DNA of 64,000 nt from Watersipora subatra (taxonomy: Eukaryota > Bryozoa > Gymnolaemata > Cheilostomatida > Watersiporidae), in the NCBI RefSeq assembly GCF_963576615.1, contig NC_088714.1, positions 42,626,072 to 42,690,071 on the forward strand, read 5' to 3'. The notes below the pieces were generated by a model. It was given only the letters and a program-made list of their open reading frames with translations. It ran no database searches and was not told the DNA's origin. Position 1 is the stretch's first letter; each line of letters starts with the position of its first letter. The position numbers were made by a program, and so were the translations under genes. Below are positions 35,032 through 44,501 of this stretch, piece after piece.

Positions 35032-35697
35032 CTAATTCATCTTACCACATTGGCGACACTGTTTGTCATAGGCCGGGCATGACCTGGGTGGGTGCTTTGT
35101 CGCGTAGTGTTGACACGCTCCTGCTGGACTCTCAGTCGGCCTCCTACTTGGTTTTCCTTTGTTTCCATGTGTTACCAGCTTGACTTCCTCTTGAAATCCA
35201 CACTCAATTGCTTTCAGATCTCTATTTTCACTCCCAACCAAGCGACATATGTCCAATGCTCCCATCAGAGTTATGTTGGACCTTTCAAACAATCGGCGGC
35301 GGGTGCGGTCACTATCTATACCGAGAATGAGAGCCTGCAAAACCATGCGCTCATATGTTCACTTAAGTTGCAAAGCCTTGGCTATGTTATGAAGCTCTGT
35401 CACAAACTCATCAACTGAAAGCCTACCCTGTTTAGATATCATTAGTTTATGCGTCATTGCCACAGTATTTATCTGAGGGGCACAGTATTCCTCAAACTTT
35501 TCACAAACTGCGTCAAAGTAATCTTTATCAGTTGTTTGAGTCCATGTAAATGAGTCGAATATGTCCAGACCCTTAGGGCCGATCGTTTTCAATAGCAGAG
35601 CTACTTTGACCTTCGAGTCTGCGTGGTTCTTTTCCGATGCTTTGATAAATAAATTTGAAATTTCCTTTAAAGAGTTTTCATTGCTCAGGGAGGTCAA
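35032..35697 (-). pseudogene. gypsy gag
   Basis: The frame 35697-35359 carries the capsid-like region (KVALLLKTIGPKGLDIF, then FEEYCAPQINTVAMTHKLM). After a break, 35346-35032 continues (LILGIDSDRTRRRLFE) into a Cys-rich CPAYDKQCRQCGK nucleocapsid knuckle. A stop or frameshift lies between the parts. Confidence 0.8.
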
Positions 35698-35850
35698 CGC
35701 CCTCCTTCAACGGCTCGAGAAAATAGTTTTTCCATAGTTGAATAAAGTTGTTTCCATCACTACTAGTAATATTAGGTGTCGAGAATGTGCTTCTGTATGG
35801 GCTGACCAAAATGAAACTGCCCATGCACTCATTACGCTCTAACTTAACTT

Positions 35851-35868
35851 ACCCCACTTGGGGCACCA
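35851..35868 (-). other. Primer-binding site of the gypsy element
   Basis: Directly inside the 5' LTR, the minus strand reads TGGTGCCCCAAGTGGGG. This is the position and the TGG start expected for a tRNA-primed minus-strand start. The tRNA was not identified. Confidence 0.65.
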
Positions 35869-36090
35869 TGTATAATTATGATATGAAAAGTGTGGTTGGG
35901 CGCTTTAGGCCATACACGCAGTGTAGAGTTGAACATTTCTCTTTGGTGTTTATTTGGGTGTCTGTTTCGGGCGCGGCCAATCCAAAGAAGGCCATGCGCA
36001 TGCTCGCTAATATATGTTAGTAGTAAGTGCGACTCGCTATAAAAAACAGTAATATGCCGAAATAATAATCATAAAATGCAATCCGCTACC
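35869..36090 (-). repeat. 5' LTR of the gypsy element
   Basis: Aligns with 31472-31680 over its whole length (taggccatacacgcagtgta, tttatttgggtgtctgtt, gcgactcgctata). It has an extra segment around 35985-36010. Confidence 0.88.
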
Positions 36091-37790
36091 GGAGGAATTA
36101 TGTTATTTCCAATTAATCCGAATCCTCACATACATCAGTGTTGAATTTGTCATCTCATTCTATTTTTAGTATGGTTAGTTTGTGCGCTTTTAATTAGGTT
36201 GTGGTGACTAATTTGATTATTACTGGTTCAGACACTAGTGAACTGTTAAGCTATTATAAGCAATACCAATATTTACCAGTAAATGTATTTCTTTATTTCT
36301 GTAAGTCCAGCAATTAAAATGCGCAACTAACTAAATTCTAAAACAATAGTATTAATCACAAAAAATTAAAAATTGCCAATGAGATTTACATCCTTTCAAT
36401 AATGGTCGCCCATGTTCCTTTGCTTAGTTCCATATGACTGTGCGTTTTGATAACCATGATATTCTATAGATCGAGATACTCAACAGTTGAGAAAGCCTCG
36501 GAAAGCAATGTAAAAAAGGCTCTGCAGACGGAGTGGAAAGAGATTGAGTCATTGAAACTCTCCTCTTTTATCATTGTCTCTGTTCGCCAGTGAAAAGGTG
36601 TTTAGGTGCTCAGGTTCTGTTTTTCATGTTGTAGAGGGTTAATATTTGAGTGGACTTGTCTTGAGTACGTCATTAAAATGTACTAATTAAAATGATGACT
36701 AATTCCTATGATTTTGGTTGTGTCTGGTAGATGTTGGCAGAGCTGTGTGCGTGTAATCACGCCAAATTTTTTTGGCCATTTTCTGGCAGGTGAATTGACA
36801 CCTCTTTTTTCATGGATTATTTTCACTGAAAGTTTCTGATCTGCTTGTGGATTGGCGTATGATGATTGCTTTTCTTGATAGTCCTTTGACTGTTGTAGGT
36901 GTTTTGTTCGTTGCAGTATTGCATATATCTCCTGTGGCTTAGACGTTGCTTACTTCTGGTATCTTCTTTTTCTAATACCCCCATACAACAATAGATTGGT
37001 TGTGTGCATGGGTACTTCGTGCATTGTTTGCGTAGTTGTGTGGCAGTATGGCAGTTTGCATCTTATCTACAGTACAAATATACAAATGTCTAGAAATTTA
37101 GTGGTTGAAAACTGTGTCTTGATTTTCATTATGAAGTTTTTTCCTGATATAGCCTAAGCTTACTCACATTGGCTGCTTGCCTGTCTAAGTGGATCATGTT
37201 TTTAAGTACTTTGCAGGCAGATTTTGCACTTGCGTACAAAATGTACAGGCTACAATATAAAAGAATAAACTCAGCCATAAGAAAATATATGCAATCTAGG
37301 TTTTGAATGATTGCAAGATTATTTAAACTTTCAAGAAAGAGCCTTATTCGAAAAAGAGGCTGTTGTTACTTATAATTTCATATAGATTGCTATTAGACAA
37401 CGCCATTGCTTTGTTTGCATTTTTTCTACATTTCATAATGTGACTGTTACGGTATATGTACAAAGCCTCTATGGCAAGGTATTCTGCAAACATATAGCAT
37501 ATATTATCCATAATTGAAATATGTAGCTAGCATTTGTGACGTTTTGTTATAATTGTAGCAGAGGTCAACACAATCCTATACATTCCTACCCTCATGCCTT
37601 AATAAATATTACAACCCATTGTGATTACTGTTTAGTGCATGGCAGTGTATTTCGGTCTCCGACCATCTTTGTTTATTGCAGCAACAGTTGCGTGGTTGCT
37701 GCTACTAGCTACTGCACCATCTATCTCAGCTTTTTGATTGTTCATGGTGATTTCCTTAGTTTGCATTTTTTATTTGATAGTATTCAAGGT
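36091..37790. other. No gene recognised
   Basis: Unique AT-rich DNA; only short spurious ORFs. Confidence 0.5.
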
Positions 37791-37794
37791 TACA

Positions 37795-38240
37795 TCAGGG
37801 TCCAGTTGCAATTCTCTTGACAAAGATTTGTCTTCCATGCCAATGAGTAACCTCATTTTGAGCATCTTGGTTCTGTGTCGGTCTTCCCATTCACAATTGA
37901 TAGCCATATCATGCAAAGTACGTATAAACAGTCCGTTAGTTTCCCCGATTGTTGTACTTGAGATTCGAATAAAGCTGCATGATGCAGATGGTTACTTCTG
38001 GGGTTTTGAAATAATTGCTAAAACCCTCTACTGTTCTATCATATCTAGTGGCGGCCTCATCCTCTCTCACTATTTCTCCAGCAGCTGCCCTCGATGGTCT
38101 AACTGTTATCTGAGTTTCTATCTTCTCAGCTTTCTCACCCTTTATATAAATGAGCATGTTAATCTGTCTCTCTGGTGGTTGCGTATCCAGTCCAGACGCA
38201 TTTCGATATCTGTTAAATCTCCTCAGCCATTAAGGCCATG
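37795..38240 (-). pseudogene. gypsy gag fragment
   Basis: Minus-strand pieces QPPERQINMLIYIKGEKAEK, then, after frameshifts, LKMRLLIGMEDKSLSRELQL and DVTL. These match the capsid core and the GIRD..L..LQLD..LTL motif of gypsy gag proteins. Multiple frame breaks. Confidence 0.6.
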
Positions 38241-38559
38241 CGGTGGATCTATTCACAAAGTCCAAATTAGCTGAAGGTTTCCGAGAGTTCATTTTTCAAA
38301 TTTCCGGGTAAACCCTTTACTTATTACTCTAAACCCTACTCACAGCGTCATGTCCGAGTTTCACATGTATCTCGTAGTTTATTTAAGTAACAAGTGATCT
38401 AACAATTACAGTAGTAAGTCACTAAATTAGTAAGGATGATGAAATACAAGATTGGCCATTTAGCATTAGGGAATTAATATTGTCTCCAGACATGACAAGC
38501 CAAAACACAGGCAAGTTTACGATGAATCATCGTAATCCAAGACCATAGATGTAAACCTT

Positions 38560-38833
38560 ATCTCTATGTCTATGACAGTTAGCATTGTCAGATCTTATTG
38601 TTTTTGCCAAACCAAATGTGGTGAAAAGGTCATCAAACTGAGCAATAACCTCAGTGCTTGTCAATGATCTTATTTGTTAAACCTGAAACACACTTTGAAT
38701 AGTGATCCACAATGATTACAAAATAAAAGCCATTCCAATTAAAAGCATTGCTGCTAACTATCTCAAACGGATACTGTGGTAATTCGTAAGGCATCAAGGG
38801 TTGTCTCTTATGCTTATAGTCAGTCAGCCACAT
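38560..38833 (-). pseudogene. gypsy integrase core fragment
   Basis: Minus strand: PYELPQYPFEIVSSNAF, then FVIIVDHYSKCV (first catalytic Asp region), then STEVIAQFDDLFTTFG and IRSDNA (second). It lies upstream of the gag fragment in reading direction, so the two come from different insertions. Confidence 0.7.
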
Positions 38834-38839
38834 AGCAGA

Positions 38840-39289
38840 ACAGTGACTAGAAATAAAATGTCGTTTCTACTTCATTTAAACTAAAGTTTGATAGTGGAAA
38901 AACATTCTCTATATAATAAGGAACTTATTTATAAACTTTTGCCCCAAAATTTCTATGCACGTTTTCGAGTTATTACCAAAATTGTTATCCGCAAAAGTTT
39001 GGCCAGTTCGCAATAATTGTCCCTATTGTGCCAAAAAGAAATATTTTGAGAAAGGCTGTTACTATCTTTATAATGTATGTGCATAACAATCAAATTATGT
39101 TTAAAATTATATCATGCAAACATGTATTGTTGATTTACCTCTTTTGTAGCAAAAGTAGAATTGTTTCTTATCTGAAAGTAATACAAGACGGACAACTTCG
39201 AATTCTATATTTAGAAAATAATAAATGTTGACTAAAATTTGATGTAGATTTGACAAAAAATTAGAAAAATGCCCTAATTACAGATTTAA
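38840..39289. other. No gene recognised
   Basis: AT-rich spacer downstream (in reading direction) of the 39290-48886 pseudogene; no terminal repeat was found. Confidence 0.5.
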
Positions 39290-41165
39290 TTAGTCATCAA
39301 AATTATCAAAGTCCTCTTCAAAGTCACTGGAAACATGCTGTGCATTGTCCAAATCTTGATTACTGTTGCAGCAACCATCACATTTGCATAAGTCAGTGCA
39401 TTTTAGTTGGGAGTTACGACAGGAACATTTACCACTTTGACAGGCAGACTTTTTGCATGAACAACTGTCTGCATTAGACTGGGTGGAGCAGTAGGGTTTT
39501 CCATCCACTTAATATCCAACTTCTCATCCTGCAATATCCAGCCAAAGCCATGAGGAGATGGAGGTTTAATTTTAGCAGACAAAGATAGCTGCCAGATGGT
39601 TGCCTGGTAGTTGACTCGTAGCAGATGTTGCTGTAATGCATCTCTAGTTGGAGGGAGTTGTCTCTCGGAGCCTGCATTGCAGCAAAATGCTCTATATCGC
39701 GCCTCTTCAATAGTTTTTGCTTGTGGTGAGTAAAGCATGCAAATGACTGGTTCTATTGCATTTGTCATAGTTTCTATATTTGTTTAAAACGATTGTCCTA
39801 CTGAAGTTTTAATAGCCTCTACATATTGTGGATTGTTTTTAAATATGCTATAGCATTTCTTCTTTCCTTTGCCAAACAATGCATTTGTAGAGTCACATCC
39901 TGTGAGAGCATGAATCTGTGGTGAAGCTGCACACAAATCGGAGCCAAGTTTACTGTGCATAATACCAATGTCTAGCAATCGTAGCTTAGAGCAGACTCCT
40001 GTAGCAAAGATCAGTCTTTCACAATTCATTTTAGGAAAGTGAGAAAGGCACAAAATGGCAACATTTGTATCTGGCGACTTGATTAACACCGTTCCATAAG
40101 CTCATGCATGTGCGGCATGAAGTAAAAGACGTGTGTCATGATCGCTATGAAGCTCTGAAATTTCAGATACTGCTGGGCTAGCATCATTGTTTGTGAATAC
40201 ATAGCGAACGTATGTAGCACCTGATGCTGCCTATAATTCAAGGTCTTCTTTCAGATTAGCAGACTTCCACGATTGAACCAGAAACTCCAACAAGGCTTCT
40301 TTGTTCTGTCCAACTGCTAAAAACTTTGACCACTGCTTCGGGATGTTTTGATCAGCTCCATAGATGTGTGTAATTTGTGATCTGCCATGTATTTGTCTTG
40401 ACCGTTCAAAACCTTTGATGCTAACATTTGGGTAGTTATCCCCCACAAAGTCCACTCTTTTTGCTTTGTACATTTTGGAATAGGAATTTATAATATGAAG
40501 TACTTTTGTAGACAGCTCGCCAAATGTTGTTGGAATTTGACTTCTGGGAAGAGCTTGAATAAGTGCCATAGCATCAATTATTAAGGCTGTGTTATAAAGA
40601 GAGTCAATGTCCGCCGTTTGACTATCACAATCCGTTTCAAGTTCTTTCAGTAGATCTGCTTTGGTTGTTTTGTTAAGCCCAGAACCTTCCGCATTGGCAA
40701 GAGGTAAAGAGACTGAGCTTAAAGAGTAGGTTAGTAGCTTTTTCAGGTCAATCTTTCTTTGATTAGCAACTATAAGCATCCTGCCAAAGAGTGATCTGCC
40801 ACTCTTAACCTCATCTTTGCTAGAAGAAGTGCTTTTAGTAGTTGTGCCACATGTTTTGAGCTTTTATTGTTTGATAGGTGCAAACACATCTGTTGTCTTT
40901 TTCACTACTCTTTCTTCAATAAGCTCAGTTAATGCTTTCTCTCCATCACAATATGCCTGGTCTAATGACTGCTGGATGGGCTGAGCTGCTACAGCTCCTG
41001 AACTGATACTAACTAGACTGTCCAAGCCACTGTTCCATAGATTGTTCATACTAGAGATAGCTTCAGATAACCTTTCCATGTGCTTTTCATCTGACTTCAT
41101 TCCGGCAAAACAAAATATCTCATGATCCACTGGCAATTCAGTTGGGCCATTACAGAACTCAAAAT
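39290..41165 (-). pseudogene. Unnamed-family gene, exon 8 (PIN/FEN-like region and CXC-like tail)
   Basis: Starts around ELPVDHEIFCFAGMKSDEK. The nuclease-like segment has NTALIIDAMALIQALP, KRVDFVGDNYPN, GFERSRQ, EISELHSDHDTRLLLHAAHA, IKSPDTNVAILCL and HALTGCDSTNALFGKGK. The spacing of acidic residues (ID, GD, SDHDTR, SPDT, GCDS) resembles PIN/FEN metal sites. The tail (39500-39290) is SCSCKKSACQSGKCSC, then CTDLCKCDGCCN, like tesmin/TSO1 CXC repeats, ending in an acidic EEDFDNFDD. At least four in-frame stops and one frameshift. Confidence 0.7.
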
Positions 41166-41378
41166 GTTTTTCAGTGCACCAATTTTAGTAAAAATATAAA
41201 TAAATTATAATTTCATTTTGAAAATTTTGTTGCAAATGAGTCTTGTTCAGATAACTGGAAACACAAAACCTGCTGAGATCTCTATTTCGAATGGTGTAGA
41301 ATGGTGTAGGTTTGAGTTAGCAGAAGTTATACAATTACTAAGCAGTATAAACATTCATTTTAAATGCTGTAAACCTAC

Positions 41379-41849
41379 CTGGCTAAGCCAGTGTCTTTTG
41401 CTTTGTAGTCTTCAGGATCTTTTATTCCGGCCATCATCTCACACTTCTCTAGCACTGCTGCTTTGGCTGGCTGGGTAAGAACCCATCGTTGTACAGCTCC
41501 TGATGATAGGCACGCATTGTAATTGACAATAACTTCCAGATATACAAACACACGTAGAGTAGAAATGTAATCAAACAACAATATTGCCAACTTTTACAAC
41601 TAATAATACTGTCTTTTTTTCAATTTTGCACACAACTCACCTCTTGTAAGTGTAATGCCTCGCACACCACCACTGGTCTTACTTTGTCGATTTACAGTTT
41701 GTTCTATTGCATGGTCTGAAGTCAGTGAAGTGAATGGTATCTTTGCTGATCGTTGCATAGTAAATTGTCCAGCATGATTAAGTCTGGTGTGAACCCATGG
41801 ATGTGTTTCTGGCAGGTCTATCATTTCAAGCCAGTATATTGGAGCATAT
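41379..41849 (-). pseudogene. Unnamed-family gene, exons 6 and 7
   Basis: Exon 6 (41641-41849): acceptor taattacag|A, YAPIYWLEMIDLPETHPWVH to IEQTVNRQSKTSGGVRGITL, donor AGAG|GTGAGT. Exon 7 (41379-41499): acceptor catcag|GA, GAVQRWVLTQPAKAAVLEKC to DTGLA, donor CCAG|GTAGGT. The phase between exons 6 and 7 agrees (G|GA). Confidence 0.7.
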
Positions 41850-42006
41850 CTGTAATTAAAAAAACAATATGCATAACACAGATTAGATCCTGGACAGTAA
41901 ACCATGCATACTATACCATATATAAGCACTACATACAAGCTTACATTACTCTCATGCTTACTCAATGTAGGTTTCAATTAATTTTTATTTGTGTGTATGT
42001 GCTTAC

Positions 42007-43729
42007 GAACATTCCTAAATCTGTAGGTTGAGGAAGAATCCTCAACCTCCAGATTCTGGAAGAATTCCAGAATCTGTAAGTTGAGGATTGCTGACATTCA
42101 CGCTCAACGTATGTGAGAAATTGAGATCGGATCTCTTCAGGATTAGCAGAATTTACTTCATCAGTGTTAATGTATGAAGTTTTAATAGATTGCATTAAAG
42201 TGTCAAACTGTTGTGAGCTTGTCTCATCTAACGAATCTAGAAAGTTAGCTAGTTGTAATCTACCTAATGCTTCAAACAACAACTTGTGTGATCGAATAGC
42301 TCTGTTGTACATGTGTCCAGAAGAAACTCCTTTCATTGATCCTGGAGCAACCACTCCTGGATTCAATCAATATGTCTTTTAGTCTACTAAGCTGGAATCT
42401 CTTACCAATTACGCCCATAAATGTCATCATGGTATGAAATTCTTCAAGGCGTACTACCAACTTACTTTTCATAGTCTCATTCTTCCACCTGACTTGTTGG
42501 GCCTTGGCATAGATAGCTTGGTCAAAAACCACAACAGTATTGGGAGTTTCTAGTTCTTGGCAAATATTTAAAGGTCTCTCAAGAACATGGCAAATGGTAC
42601 TCATTTCAGTTGCTGGCGCTTCAATCACAGGCAAGTAATGAATTTGGGACTTGGGCAGAACAAGCTTCTGAGATGTGCTATTGAATCCGGTCCATGCTGG
42701 AACATGTTTAAGAGCAACATAAACAAAGTCCTTAGCACTAGCTTTATCAACACGTAATTTGGCTTCCTTTAGTGAGTCTTCAGCATACTTTAATATACCC
42801 TCTGGCCCGTGACGCTTCTGAAGATGATACGGTTGTATATCAGTGAGAGCAGGCAAAAACGATCTAGATCGTTTAGAGATAGGGTGATCCATGGAGACTT
42901 CTGTAGAAGCTGTAGAAGCTGTAGCTTCAATTTCTTCGTCTGTTTGTTGTACTAATATGCCATTTGTGTGGTAAGTGGTTCCATGGCCTGACAATGTCTC
43001 CTCTGCAAAATCAATATTGTCGAACACTAGAAACGCAAATTTATGCTTTGCAAATGTAGGTGGTATAAAGCCATCATGATGTTCAGAAACAGCTTTCATG
43101 GCAAATGCTGTCTCCATTCGTACAGATGTGTCATAACTACAGCTATGCCCTAGTCCACTGAGTAGCTTGCTAATAGCGGAAGAGACGGTCATGTGGCGTA
43201 AAGTAAGACCTAAAGTCAGAGACTTAGGTGTAGGTTTCTTTCCATTAGAGTGCAGGTAAATGATGTTCTGACATATTGACAATATTTTAAGCTGAACATC
43301 TTTAGAGTCTTCAACATGGCTGTCAGGATTAGGCTCATCATTTTCTCCAACAATTGTAGCAATCATATTGAAAAGATCAACAGGAACCGTCATTAAACAT
43401 TGTTCATGAGAAAATTCATCAGGCGTAGGAGGCCACGAGAAAATGTTTTCCTTTTTTGACTCTTCAATGACATTTCTTATGTGTAGACCACTATAATACA
43501 GTTCTGTGTTTACATTAGATGCTGAAGACAGTATCGACTGGCTAAGATTACAGTCTACAGAGTCTTCACTAGTTGTTGATGATCTGGCTAGTCGAAAACT
43601 GTCGTCTGCCACAATATCAGACAGTGAAGCAGTTTCAGCATAGACAATTTCAGATCGAGTTCGGTTTGCAGGCTTGTAAAAGACCAATCTGTCAAACTGC
43701 TTACGAAGTCGATACTTTAGATAAAACAA
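42007..43729 (-). pseudogene. Unnamed-family gene, exon 5 (long middle region)
   Basis: About 450 codons open from 43729 to a one-base frameshift near 42360 (ILIES | GVVAPGSMKGVSSGH), then on to a donor TTC|GTAAGC at 42007. Conserved-looking blocks are KFAFLVFDNIDFAEETLSGH, VVFDQAIYAKAQQVRW and YNRAIRSHKLLFEAL. The 3' end is scrambled by a local palindromic rearrangement (42017-42087). Acceptor and phase to exon 4 are not resolved. Confidence 0.65.
42017..42087. repeat. A-A'-A quasi-palindrome in exon 5
   Basis: 'aaatctgtaggttgagga' (42017-42034), then its inverted copy (42039-42056), then a direct copy again (42071-42087). A second inner palindrome runs agattctgga / ttccagaatct. This is the pattern left by template switching during repair or replication. 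Confidence 0.75.
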
Positions 43730-44215
43730 AATCTAAATTTTGTGCTGCATGAGGCCCACAGCACAGAACACTTGCTTATTGCTACATAAAATTACAATTT
43801 GCACACCGAATACATCTTCTACCTAGTTTGTAAGTCAATCTCAAATGAAACAGCTACTAAACACCTATAGGTAAGTGTTCCAAAATCACATGTAACTAGG
43901 ACAAACGTAACTTGGTTTTTGGCTGGTTACAATGACACCTAAATGTAGGCCCCTCCCACTAAAGGTAAAGGAAGTATTTATATCCCACCTTATGTACCGA
44001 AGCTGGTAGTTCAAAGCGGCTAACAATTGATATACGCATGCCAGGCTATTGTGGCTACTCTTAATGAAATAGGCAGCGGTGAATCTTTTACATGCCTGTA
44101 GTACAATGAAGTGTCGCTATCACAGCACACAGGACATGCAGTATTTTACACCTTGATCCGAAAGGGTGCAACAATTTAAAGTGCAAAGCTTGTTGAAGGC
44201 TTTTAGTAAAAAGTA

Positions 44216-44290
44216 CCCAACGCTGGAATCGAACCCTGGACTCCTGCATGAAAGTCCAACCTCCTATCCCTTAGGCTACTTCCTACATTA
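44216..44290 (-). mobile_element. SINE head, tRNA-derived, good A and B boxes
   Basis: Minus strand: A box TAGCCTAAGGGATAGG (44278-44263) and B box GGTTCGATTCC (44235-44225) at tRNA-like spacing. A non-tRNA body continues to about 44140. Lies in the intron between exons 4 and 5 of the unnamed-family gene. Confidence 0.6.
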
Positions 44291-44338
44291 AAAGACTTTT
44301 AATGAGAATACACGTAGTAATCATAACCTTATACTTAC

Positions 44339-44476
44339 ATGGAACCTTCTCTGTCATCCTTATGCTTGTTATATAAAGCCACTAGATCAGTCATTGTGAA
44401 ACACTCTCTCCCTTCTATTATTCGTTTTATCACAACTGACTCACAAAATGATCTATACAGCTCGTCATCCTCATGT
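44339..44476 (-). pseudogene. Unnamed-family gene, exon 4
   Basis: Acceptor ttttgtag|A completes an Arg codon with exon 3. Encodes HEDDELYRSFCESVVIKR to KHKDDREGS; donor CCAT|GTAAGT. The piggyBac insertion site (TTAA, 44498-44501) is only 22 nt upstream of this exon, on the intron side of the acceptor. Confidence 0.65.
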
Positions 44477-44501
44477 CTACAAAAGGTGGACAATCGTTTA
44501 A

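Larger units (their letters stand above)
31472..36090 (-). mobile_element. Ty3/gypsy LTR retrotransposon with both LTRs, inactive
   Basis: The element reads right to left: 5' LTR (35869-36090), primer-binding site, gag, protease, RT, RNase H, integrase, polypurine tract, 3' LTR (31472-31680). Flanks agg.TG at the left (agagg) and ggagg at the right agree at 4 of 5 bases, consistent with a 5-bp target duplication. The LTRs differ by an insertion and many substitutions, and the genes carry stops, so the insertion is old. Confidence 0.88.

Noticed and set aside
37738..38274. 178-codon plus-strand ORF
   Set aside because: The minus strand carries gypsy gag motifs over the same bases; the plus ORF is a shadow.
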